Source of the DNA: an uncultured Eubacteriales bacterium
Lineage (GTDB): Bacteria; Bacillota; Clostridia; Oscillospirales; CAG-272
Assembly: GCA_900321265.1 (NCBI GenBank)
Contig: ONVJ01000155.1
Span: 1-8,040 of the forward strand
Direction of reading: 5' to 3'
DNA: 8,040 nt
The notes beneath the pieces were generated by a model. It was given only the letters and a program-made list of their open reading frames with translations. It was not told the origin of the DNA and did not search any database. Position 1 is the first letter of the stretch; each line of letters starts with the position of its first letter. Shown here piece after piece: positions 1 through 6,935 of this stretch. Both the position numbers and the translations under genes were made by a program.

Positions 1-1
1 C

Positions 2-2116
2 TCATCGGACGATATCGATACCGAAGCGCTTGACAAGCTTGCGGCGGCGCTCAAAAAGGACAGGAGCATTCTGGACCGTCTGATCTCCCGTGTCTCGGGG
101 ATAACTCTCTGCGGAGCGGAGCTGAAGGCGGACAAGGGGCCAGGGGAGGCTGTCAGAAAAAAGCTCGGGGAGATCCAGAAGAAGCTGATCCCGTCAGCAT
201 ACACGGCAGCAGACTCTATCTTTTCCGACGCGGAAAAAAGATCATCGAACGGTTATTCGGGATGGGCGGAAAGGTTGTTGCGGCCCTCCGACAGGATGTC
301 TTTTACCGCTGCTTTGTCTAAAGATTATTCATTTTATTCCGACCTGAAAAGAGCCTTCGGGGAGAAGAGCTCGTCCGCGCATTCACAGAAGGAGACAGCC
401 GAGGCGGCGGAACTGAAGCAGCTGCTTCAAACGGCGGGCTCCGCAGACATGAGCGCCGGAGGTCCGGACCTGAAGCTACCGGACGGGATAAGATCTATGC
501 TTGGTGAAGAGATCGCGGCGGGCATCGGTGTTCTTTGCTCTGCGGCCGAGATCACCGCCTCATTCGACAGCATCTCTCTTTCTGGCGAAAATGACGAAGA
601 ACTCGCCGGGTCGGCCGCCGACAGTCTCGGGAAGGCGACGTCGCTCCTGACAGGCTTGAAAAACATCGCTTCCGCCTCGCTTGATACTCTTTATGTTGAG
701 GAATATATTTCGGGGATGTTCAGCTGTCTGACCGACGCCTGTGACGACAAAACGAAGGAGTCTCCGGTAAGCATAAGCGGGCATCCGTTAAACTCGAATC
801 CCTGCTTCGGTGCCGAGATGGAATACATTCTCTGCGGAATCGATTCGCCGAAGTCAAACGTAACGTCGGTAAAAGCGATGATCTTCACGGTAAGATTCGC
901 GCTGAATCTCCTCTTTGTTATGACCGATTCCGAATCCAGAGCCGAAACTCTCGCGGTCGCAGAGGCTGTCGCGGGATGGACCGGCTTCGGAGCACCGATA
1001 GTTCAGAATGTGCTGCTCGCGGCCTGGGCGCTAGCCGAGTCGGGAGTCGATCTGTCTCTTCTGTCATCCGGGAAAAGCGTCCCCGTATACAAGAGCCGGT
1101 CCACATGGAATCTCGGCTTTTCCGGACTGAAAAACGCGATTATCTCTGGGGCAGCCGAGGCCGCCGGAAAAGCCGTAAACGATATTTTTGAAGATGTTTC
1201 GGTATACGCATCGAATCTGACGGCAGAAAACATCGACAGGCTCGCGGCAGAGCTCGAGGATTACTCCGACGGAATGCTCGGGGAGCTGTACGGAGAAATT
1301 CAGACGATGCTGGAAGTACCGATCGCCGATTTCGCGCGAATGATTTGCACCGCTTCGGAAAGGATCGGAGTCGACCGGATAAAAACAGAACTTGACGAAC
1401 TTCTGAATGATTTTCAGGATAAAGCGGGGGGACTGTACGGTATCTGCCTGAAAGCCGCCGCAAAGGCTGTAGGAGAAGACTCCGCGAAGATCGCAAAAGA
1501 GATCTGGTCCGCCGCGGGGGCGCTCTCCGGGACTGACGGCACCGAGTCGCTGATCAGGGAAAAGCTCTACGGAAAAGACGGAAACGGCGGAATAATCGGT
1601 TCGGTGAAAAAAAAGATCGAAGGAACGGTAAAAAAGGAGATCGACGGATACCGGGACAGCTTTAAGGAGGACATCGACAGGCTGATCAGGGAAAAAAGCG
1701 ACAGTCTGGCGGCGGAGGTCACAAAGCGGATCGAAAAGTTTGCGTCGGGACTCACCTCCTCGGAAGGGGAGAAAAGCTCGGTTTCGACGGTGAGGACAGG
1801 TTCGGGGTTCGCGATGAGCTACAAGGATTATCTGAGGATGTTTATCCTCATATCATATCAGGCAAAGAAGAACACGATGCTGAAACGGGTCGCCGAAATG
1901 ATGCAGCTGGATGTCCGGGTAGAAAATAAGACTTTTGACATTTCAAAATGCAGGACTCTTCTGACGTGCAGCGCGGTCGTTTCGGTCAGGACTTCATTCG
2001 GGGAGGTGCCGCTCTTTATGGGAGAAAAGGAGAACAAACGGGTGTTCTGGCTTGAAATTTCAAAGATCGGAAAGGGAAGCCGCACCTTTTCCTGCAGGGG
2101 AGCAGCGTCGTACTGA
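2..2116 (+). CDS. DUF5702-like large surface/pseudopilus-associated protein (5' truncated by window edge)
   Basis: The frame is open from the window edge to TGA at 2114-2116, giving 704 visible codons. The true start is upstream; the TTG at 275 is only an internal codon with no need to be a start. The last ~100 residues begin with MSYKDYLRMFILISYQ (1814-1861), continue with a basic helix and ...MMQLDVRV..., and end in a short beta-rich tail. This matches my memory of DUF5702, a family of unknown function found beside TadE-like genes in Clostridia Tad loci. Family members normally carry an N-terminal membrane segment, which would lie off-window. The middle is long, helical and Ala/Ser/Glu-rich; a strongly charged, probably coiled-coil stretch lies at about 1540-1750. 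The downstream TadE-like gene begins immediately after its stop, so the two are probably co-translated and may be partners at the cell surface. The family call is moderately sure; the function is unknown. Confidence 0.7.
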   Translation, partial: SSDDIDTEALDKLAAALKKDRSILDRLISRVSGITLCGAELKADKGPGEAVRKKLGEIQKKLIPSAYTAADSIFSDAEKRSSNGYSGWAERLLRPSDRMSFTAALSKDYSFYSDLKRAFGEKSSSAHSQKETAEAAELKQLLQTAGSADMSAGGPDLKLPDGIRSMLGEEIAAGIGVLCSAAEITASFDSISLSGENDEELAGSAADSLGKATSLLTGLKNIASASLDTLYVEEYISGMFSCLTDACDDKTKESPVSISGHPLNSNPCFGAEMEYILCGIDSPKSNVTSVKAMIFTVRFALNLLFVMTDSESRAETLAVAEAVAGWTGFGAPIVQNVLLAAWALAESGVDLSLLSSGKSVPVYKSRSTWNLGFSGLKNAIISGAAEAAGKAVNDIFEDVSVYASNLTAENIDRLAAELEDYSDGMLGELYGEIQTMLEVPIADFARMICTASERIGVDRIKTELDELLNDFQDKAGGLYGICLKAAAKAVGEDSAKIAKEIWSAAGALSGTDGTESLIREKLYGKDGNGGIIGSVKKKIEGTVKKEIDGYRDSFKEDIDRLIREKSDSLAAEVTKRIEKFASGLTSSEGEKSSVSTVRTGSGFAMSYKDYLRMFILISYQAKKNTMLKRVAEMMQLDVRVENKTFDISKCRTLLTCSAVVSVRTSFGEVPLFMGEKENKRVFWLEISKIGKGSRTFSCRGAASY

Positions 2117-3457
2117 ATGGAAGGGCCGGTTTCGGACCGCGGGCGGGACAGGTCAGCCCAGTGCGGATATTACTCGATAGAGGCGGCCCTGGCGGTATTT
2201 CCGTTTATACTCGCCTGCCTGGCGGTTATAATGCTGGTCGCAGCGGTCAGGACCGAAAGCACGGTGAGATCGGCACTCGATCAGACCGCACGTGAGATCT
2301 CACAGTACTGCTATCTCGCGGGTAAAGCCGGTGAACTGAGCGGCGTTACTACAAAGAGCGGCGGATCGACACAGGAGATCAGGCAGGCGGAGGAGCTTCT
2401 TGACTCGTTTTCGGAATTCGCTTCGATGATCGGAGAATTATCCGGAAGCGGCGGGATCGAAGGCGTGCTGTCCGGGGTCACCGGAGAACTGTCCTCTCTC
2501 TCGGACGAAAGCGGATACAGTTCTGTGGTATCGGCGGCTTCGAGACTCGGAAAGAATCTTTCCGCGTTTGCCGACGATCCGAGATCCGCGCTCTTCACTC
2601 TGGCCGGTGTCCTCATTAACAGAGGCGCTTCTGAGGCGGTCTCAAGAGCCGCCGCGATACCGCTTTGCCGGATGCTCTTTCCCAAATACATCGTTGAGTC
2701 CGGGAAGGCGGCGGACGCCGACGCGGAACTTAGGAGGATCGGTGTCGACGGCGGGCTGGACGGGATCGATTTCGGGCTGTCGTCGGTGCTCGCCGAAGGA
2801 AAAACCGTCAAGGTAGTGGCTTTCTACCGTATAAAGCTTCTCGGTTTCGGATTCCTTCCGGGTGAGATAAAGGTCTGTCAGACAGCCTCCACTGCGGCAT
2901 GGCTTCCGGAGATCCCGGACACAGACGGCGGAGGAGATGACGGATCGGTATGGAAGCTGGACAATTTTGCCAGAGGAAAATACTTTGTCGCCGAGATCAA
3001 GGGAGAGAATCCTTCCGATGCAATCAAAGGAGGCAAGGGCATCGACTGTTACGATCTGGCAACTTCGGCTTTTACATCGGTCATCTCGGTAAATCCCTTC
3101 TCGGCCACCTACTCGGAATTCATTCCTCCCGAGGAAGGGGTCTGCGCGAATGCGGAAAATTACAGGATAAACGAGAGCGCCGTCGCAAAAGCGATCTCAA
3201 AAGCCGCTTCAAAGCTGAAAAAAAGCATTTCGGCCTTGAAAAAGGGGGATCTTCTTGAAAGAGAGATCGGAGGAAAGATCGGACCTGATCTTTCGGGTTA
3301 TTCTGCCTGCATTATCGTCATATTTCCGGAGGAGGCCGAAACATATTCGGAGATCATTAAGTCAGCCGCGGAAAAAGCGGCAAAAAGGCAGGGCGTTTCG
3401 GTCACTGTCAAATACAGGTATAAGGCTTTACCGGGATCCGCGGAAGATCAAGATTAA
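2117..3457 (+). CDS. TadE-like prepilin-type protein with C-terminal CDI-toxin-like domain
   Basis: 446 aa. ATG 2117 abuts the preceding stop (TGAATG); AGGGGAG at 2096-2102 is a somewhat distant SD. Residues 1-17 are a short basic/polar leader ending in Gly17. GYYSIEAAL follows, then a hydrophobic helix at about 22-45. Glu22 is at +5 relative to a G17/Y18 cut, the prepilin peptidase pattern, and G..x.EAAL is typical of TadE-like minor pseudopilins. Residues ~75-160 are Ser/Gly/Leu-rich helices; ~200-265 is beta-rich. After a GGGDDG linker (271-276) comes a separate domain (~279-434) with RG286-287, KGID 307-310, TSVISVNPFSATY 320-332, an amphipathic Lys-rich helix (~353-380), CIIVIF 398-403, and a final helix plus GVSVTVKY (426-433). 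This order resembles CdiA-CT type endonuclease-toxin domains, but key residues differ (see findings). I infer that it is exported and membrane-tethered as part of, or attached to, the pilus. The TadE part is fairly sure; the toxin-like domain is tentative. Confidence 0.72.
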   Translation: MEGPVSDRGRDRSAQCGYYSIEAALAVFPFILACLAVIMLVAAVRTESTVRSALDQTAREISQYCYLAGKAGELSGVTTKSGGSTQEIRQAEELLDSFSEFASMIGELSGSGGIEGVLSGVTGELSSLSDESGYSSVVSAASRLGKNLSAFADDPRSALFTLAGVLINRGASEAVSRAAAIPLCRMLFPKYIVESGKAADADAELRRIGVDGGLDGIDFGLSSVLAEGKTVKVVAFYRIKLLGFGFLPGEIKVCQTASTAAWLPEIPDTDGGGDDGSVWKLDNFARGKYFVAEIKGENPSDAIKGGKGIDCYDLATSAFTSVISVNPFSATYSEFIPPEEGVCANAENYRINESAVAKAISKAASKLKKSISALKKGDLLEREIGGKIGPDLSGYSACIIVIFPEEAETYSEIIKSAAEKAAKRQGVSVTVKYRYKALPGSAEDQD

Positions 3458-3473
3458 GATAAAGATTAAGATC
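3444..3473 (+). repeat. Hexanucleotide AAGATN tandem repeat (5 units) across a stop codon
   Basis: Five consecutive hexamers read AAGAT(C/T/A/T/C) from 3444 to 3473, followed by degenerate A-rich units (AAGAAA, AAGGAT). The TAA stop of the TadE-like gene (3455-3457) lies inside the tract. In the +1 frame it encodes alternating Lys-Ile. This is a slippage-prone microsatellite. Whole-unit changes keep frame; single-base slips would alter the protein's C-terminus. Confidence 0.85.
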
Positions 3474-3531
3474 AAGAAAAAGGATGACGGCGGACCGGGT
3501 TGCAACTTTTTTAATCAGCAGAATGTTTGGC

Positions 3532-3536
3532 GGAGG
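3532..3536 (+). promoter_or_regulatory. Ribosome binding site GGAGG deciding the prepilin peptidase start
   Basis: GGAGG lies 5 nt before ATG 3542. It sits inside the alternative, longer reading frame that begins with TTG 3527, so ATG 3542 is the better start. Confidence 0.8.
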
Positions 3537-3541
3537 ATAGT

Positions 3542-4237
3542 ATGATACTTGCGGTATTGTTCGGTTGCACGGCGATATGCGGAGCCCTCGATTGTCTGTA
3601 TATTAAATACAGGTTTTTAAAGAGGTGCGATTCAGAGTCTTTGTCGGGTGTGGCTTTTGTCAGAAAGAGAAAGAAAAAAGGGATATTCCTTGCGGCGTGC
3701 GCGGGGGAGGCAGCCGGGCTGGCGGCAGCGGCCGCCGCATGCGGATTCATTCTGTGGAAAAGGCCAGAGATCGATCTTTTGTTCTTTGCCGGCAGGCTTA
3801 TGATATTCCGGCTCGTGCTGCTTTGTTCGGTCACCGATATCTGTGACAGGATAATACCGAATGAACTCACCTTCGGATTCGGTTTCCTGTGGCTCGGCGC
3901 CGTCGCAGCCGGGCTGATCACCGGAAGCATCGAATATGATCCGATCGACCGGCTTGCGGGCTGGATCGTGATCACAGCGGTCCTTTTGCTCATTCGTTTT
4001 TTTGCCCGGGGAGGGATCGGAGGCGGGGATATAAAGCTGATCTCCCTGCTGGCGTTCTGCTTCGGACTGAGAAAGATCTTTCCGCTGCTTACAGTTTCTT
4101 TTTTCCTGAGCGCCGCTTTCGGACTTGTTATGCTCCTTATGCGCAGAGCGAAGCTGAAGGACAGCTTTCCACTTGCGCCTTTTATCCTTGCCGGAACCAT
4201 ATTTGAATCGGCGGCGGAGCTGATCGGAGATTTTTAA
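3542..4237 (+). CDS. Prepilin peptidase, A24 family (TadV/CpaA-like)
   Basis: 231 aa from ATG 3542, chosen for the GGAGG five bases upstream; an in-frame TTG at 3527 would add five residues but lacks an SD. It is an integral membrane aspartic protease expected to cut the leader of Flp/TadE-type prepilins at the cytoplasmic face of the membrane. The two catalytic Asp motifs are clear: SVTDICDRIIPN (Asp99, with IPN at 105-107) and GGIGGGDIKL (Asp163, the GxGD motif). Hydrophobic segments lie around 1-20, 47-72, 78-97, 108-128, 140-154, 178-200 and 208-222. The CPxC-containing methylase domain of long PilD-type enzymes is absent, as in TadV/CpaA. A basic loop RKRKKK (41-46) separates the first two helices. 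It lies 84 bp after the TadE-like gene, its likely substrate, and 3 bp before the WG-repeat gene. Family assignment is secure; which prepilins it cuts is inferred from position. Confidence 0.9.
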   Translation: MILAVLFGCTAICGALDCLYIKYRFLKRCDSESLSGVAFVRKRKKKGIFLAACAGEAAGLAAAAAACGFILWKRPEIDLLFFAGRLMIFRLVLLCSVTDICDRIIPNELTFGFGFLWLGAVAAGLITGSIEYDPIDRLAGWIVITAVLLLIRFFARGGIGGGDIKLISLLAFCFGLRKIFPLLTVSFFLSAAFGLVMLLMRRAKLKDSFPLAPFILAGTIFESAAELIGDF

Positions 4238-4240
4238 AAA

Positions 4241-5593
4241 ATGAAAAGAAGAACCGCTGTCCTGCTCGCATCGCTATTCCTGGCGGCGATGACGGCGATG
4301 ACATGGGTCATGATACCCGTATCGGTCGCAAGAGAAAATGAAAAGATTACCGAGTTGCTTTCAAAGGCAGAGAATTATGAGAACAGGAAAATGTACATCG
4401 ATTCTCTGGAATGTTATCTCGGTGTTCTGGCAGTACGGAGGAATGATCACGGTATCCTGCTGAAAGCGGCAGAACTCTATCTGCGGCTCGGCGACGACGG
4501 TTCCTTCGTAACATACTGCGGATATGCCGCCGACGCCGATCCCGGCGATCCCAAAGCATACGTCCTGCTTCTGGAATATTACTCTTCACGCGGAAATGTC
4601 GCCGAGGCGCTTGAGGTCCTGTCGGAAGCCGAGAGAGCGGGAGCCGCCTGCAGTGAGTTTGTGCAGTACAGGGAACTGCTGAAAAACCGGTGCGAAGAGA
4701 TCTGGGTCTCACTGGAAGACGCGGGAGACTGGCATCTCTTCAGAGGAGGATACGCCGCGCCGGCAAAGTCTGACGGGAAATGGGGGATAATATCCTCGAC
4801 CGGAGAAAAAATACTGAATTATGACTATGACTGGGTCGGGGCGGCAGACGCCGAAAGCGGTCTGATCCCCGTTAGATCCGGAGACGATCTCTATTACGTC
4901 GATACAAAAGGAGACTGTCGGCTGTCGACCGAGATCCGCTATTCATATCTGGGACCGTTCGGGAACGGTCTCGCGCCGGCATGCCGCGACGGGATATGGG
5001 GATATATCGACAGAGAGGGAAGAGAGCACCATTTTGAGTTCGACTATGCCGGCGCCTTTTCGAACGGTATCGCGGCGGTGGAAAAAGACGGGAAATGGGC
5101 GCTTGTATCAGACAGATTTTCAGCGGTCACCCGATTTGAATATGATGGCTTTTTGCTCGATTCGGGAGGCTTTGCCGCCGAAGCCGGCAAGGCGGTTGCC
5201 GAGAAGGAGGGACTGTTTTACATAATCGGAAGAGACGGAGCGGTCGTTGCGGGAGGTTTTGACGGGGCAGCGCTTCCGCTGTCAGGAGGCGAACCTGTCG
5301 CGGTAAAAATAGACGGACAGTGGGGATTTGCCTCGGAGAAGGGTAGTGTTTCATTATTTATCAACTGCGTCGAGGCTTCCTCTTTCTCACAAGGACTTGC
5401 GGCGATCCTGACCGAAGAGGGGTGGATCTATATCGATGAAGAGGGAAAACCTGCGCAGACCGGGAGCGACGGGAAAAGCCGTCCGCCGGTCAGTGCCGAT
5501 TCTGGCTGCAGGAGCTTTTCTCCGGACGGGGCGGCTTTCGTCTTTGACGGATACGCGTTCAACATTATCCGCCTCTGCAGATACGGTTTTTGA
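4241..5593 (+). CDS. Membrane-anchored TPR/WG-repeat protein
   Basis: 450 aa. The start ATG 4241 follows the previous stop by 3 bp, with GGAG at 4226-4229 in the end of the peptidase gene. The N-terminus (MKRR then hydrophobic 5-29) is an uncleaved signal-anchor or signal peptide; there is no lipobox Cys. Residues ~33-150 are paired helices with TPR character (A.LYLRLGDD, ADPGDPKAYVLLLEYY, GNVAEALEVLSEAE). From ~165 to the end there are about eight units of 33-43 residues of WG (KWG) type, each with acidic-G-aromatic followed by a strand and a turn. They start near 178 (DGKWGI), 215 (DDLYYV), 250 (DGIWGY), 283 (DGKWAL), 323 (EGLFYI), 358 (DGQWGF), 393 (EGWIYI) and 436 (DGYAFN). WG repeats are thought to form beta-propeller-like surfaces for binding, but no enzymatic role is known. 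The position between prepilin peptidase and FHA genes suggests an extracytoplasmic scaffold or adhesion partner of the pilus; that role is inference. Confidence 0.8.
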   Translation: MKRRTAVLLASLFLAAMTAMTWVMIPVSVARENEKITELLSKAENYENRKMYIDSLECYLGVLAVRRNDHGILLKAAELYLRLGDDGSFVTYCGYAADADPGDPKAYVLLLEYYSSRGNVAEALEVLSEAERAGAACSEFVQYRELLKNRCEEIWVSLEDAGDWHLFRGGYAAPAKSDGKWGIISSTGEKILNYDYDWVGAADAESGLIPVRSGDDLYYVDTKGDCRLSTEIRYSYLGPFGNGLAPACRDGIWGYIDREGREHHFEFDYAGAFSNGIAAVEKDGKWALVSDRFSAVTRFEYDGFLLDSGGFAAEAGKAVAEKEGLFYIIGRDGAVVAGGFDGAALPLSGGEPVAVKIDGQWGFASEKGSVSLFINCVEASSFSQGLAAILTEEGWIYIDEEGKPAQTGSDGKSRPPVSADSGCRSFSPDGAAFVFDGYAFNIIRLCRYGF

Positions 5594-5610
5594 AGAAGGC
5601 ATGAGAAAAG

Positions 5611-6861
5611 ATGAAGAAAATTATCCTCGAGACCGTCAAAACTCTTGACGGATCGGCCTGTTTGCAATATACTTTTAAGGAAGCCGCTGCCGACAGGGTA
5701 TCGCTGGATATGCTGATCAACGCCGACATCCCGGGATTCATAAAGCCGGAGTGTTCAAGATATGACAGCGAGATACTGCTCAGATGGCAGATCGGGAGGT
5801 TGACTCCGCTGAAAGATTATCTTTCGGTCGGGAAGCGGGGGGATCTGTACAACCTGCTCAGGTCTCTCTGCTCGGCATTGCTCTCGGCTGACAATTTCTT
5901 TCTTGAGAGCAATCCGATACTGTTTGATCCGGATTTTATCTTTTACGATCCTTCGAGGAAAGAAACCAAACTGATCTGCATTCCGGAGAACGGGCTTGAC
6001 TGCCATGGCTGCTGTCCCGCCGCCTCCGCCCGCGTCGGAATTCTCGGTCTCCTGTCAGAAATTACCGAATCGGATTACGAAAGCGGGATACCGGTTCCTG
6101 CCGTTTCATCCCCGGAAGAGCCGGAGCAGGACCGGTCCCGGCCTTATAGCGGTCTGCGGGGATCGATTGCTCTTCCGTCAGTCATTTTGACCGAAGCGGA
6201 AAAAGCCGCGGCACTTCTCGTTTCATCGACCGGCTTTTCTCCGTCCGAATTCAGCGCCGCACTTGTCGGGCTCGCGAACCCCGGCGATCAAGAAGTGCCC
6301 GGCTACTGTTCCGACCGATTCCCCGAGTTGAAGTGCACGCCTGCGGGGAGTTCCGGAAGCGGGCAGGGAGAGACCGTCCGCTTTTACGAAGAGGGGAAAT
6401 CCGGCGCCGATGTTTTTTCTGAGAAAAACGGAGGAAAACGTTCTGCAACCGCAGGCTTTTTTTCCGCAAAAGGGTTTCGGGAATTATTAAAATCAATAAA
6501 AATGAATCGCAATGCCGGCGGAGCCGTTTCCGGCCGCAGCCGGCCGGTCCCGGAGGCGTATATCCTGCCTTTGAACGGAGAAGCGCCGGCGGTTATCCGA
6601 AAAACTCCTTTCATCATAGGAAAGGCTCCGGGAGTTGATTACAGGATATTCGGTAACGCGTCGGTCAGCAGGAAACACGCAGAAATCACATTCGGTCCGG
6701 GCGGATTCCGGATAAAGGATTACGGATCAACCAACGGAACCTTCCTTAACGGGGAACAGCTTGATCACAAACAGAGATACCGTCTCAAAAGCGGAGACAG
6801 GATCCTAATGGGAAGTCATTGTATGACATTCGGGACAGGATGCATCGATGATCCTGAATGA
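5611..6861 (+). CDS. DUF6382-FHA domain protein
   Basis: 416 aa; ATG 5611 follows the upstream stop by 17 bp, with AGAAGG (5594-5599) as a possible SD. Residues ~5-155 resemble DUF6382: SLDMLINADIPGFI, LLRWQIGRLTPLKDYL, ILFDPDFIFYDPS and LICIPE correspond to conserved blocks as I remember them. Residues ~160-320 are a low-complexity, probably disordered linker. Residues ~322-407 are a forkhead-associated domain with FIIGK (334-338), SVSRKHAEI (351-359), YGSTNGTFLNG (371-381) and LKSGDRILMG (392-401). These include the Arg/Ser-His/Asn residues used to bind phosphothreonine. No transmembrane segment is evident, so it is likely cytoplasmic. DUF6382-FHA proteins occur in Clostridia Tad loci, probably linking Ser/Thr kinase signalling to pilus assembly. 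No kinase or phosphatase gene is in the window. The FHA call is very sure; DUF6382 is likely. Confidence 0.88.
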   Translation: MKKIILETVKTLDGSACLQYTFKEAAADRVSLDMLINADIPGFIKPECSRYDSEILLRWQIGRLTPLKDYLSVGKRGDLYNLLRSLCSALLSADNFFLESNPILFDPDFIFYDPSRKETKLICIPENGLDCHGCCPAASARVGILGLLSEITESDYESGIPVPAVSSPEEPEQDRSRPYSGLRGSIALPSVILTEAEKAAALLVSSTGFSPSEFSAALVGLANPGDQEVPGYCSDRFPELKCTPAGSSGSGQGETVRFYEEGKSGADVFSEKNGGKRSATAGFFSAKGFRELLKSIKMNRNAGGAVSGRSRPVPEAYILPLNGEAPAVIRKTPFIIGKAPGVDYRIFGNASVSRKHAEITFGPGGFRIKDYGSTNGTFLNGEQLDHKQRYRLKSGDRILMGSHCMTFGTGCIDDPE

Positions 6862-6906
6862 GGGAACGAGGCGAACGGCCGTGAGAAAAATCTCATAAGT
6901 GTTCCC
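6862..6906 (+). repeat. Nested inverted repeats between the FHA gene and trmK
   Basis: GGGAAC (6862-6867) is complementary to GTTCCC (6901-6906). Inside this pair TGAGA (6882-6886) and TCTCA (6891-6895) form a 5-bp stem with an AAAA loop. No U-run follows, so this is not a normal intrinsic terminator. It could be an mRNA processing or spacer hairpin, or chance. Confidence 0.35.
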
Positions 6907-6935
6907 GGGATTTACACTGTCGGAAAGGAGCAAAA

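Noticed and set aside
2311..2811. Long minus-strand open frame antisense to the TadE-like gene
   Set aside because: It is a Ser/Pro-rich translation typical of the antisense of a GC-rich Ser/Gly/Glu gene, with no recognisable domain or convincing start context. The + strand frame has clear motifs. The same holds for the other antisense frames in the window.
3497..3512. GTTGCAAC palindrome followed by T6 as an intrinsic terminator
   Set aside because: The self-complementary part is only 8 bp with no room for a loop, so no stable stem is available before the T-run. Termination here would also cut the operon before the peptidase.
3527..3541. TTG 3527 as the prepilin peptidase start
   Set aside because: The GGAGG Shine-Dalgarno lies downstream of this TTG and is ideally placed for ATG 3542.
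3255..3545. A 96-codon open frame overlapping the TadE-like gene and encoding a Lys-Ile repeat, as a separate gene
   Set aside because: It lies almost entirely inside a well-supported gene in another frame, and its N-terminal part is a low-complexity Arg/Lys-rich shadow. Only its final ~30 codons are of interest, as a possible alternative C-terminus.
3511..4200. Long minus-strand open frame antisense to the prepilin peptidase
   Set aside because: The + strand encodes a peptidase with both catalytic motifs. The antisense translation is Ser/Lys-rich without recognisable structure.
6001..6015. Cys cluster CHGCC (residues 131-135 of the FHA protein) as a heme or metal site
   Set aside because: It is not a CXXCH motif, lies in a cytoplasmic-type protein at the end of the DUF6382 region, and there is no second ligand cluster.
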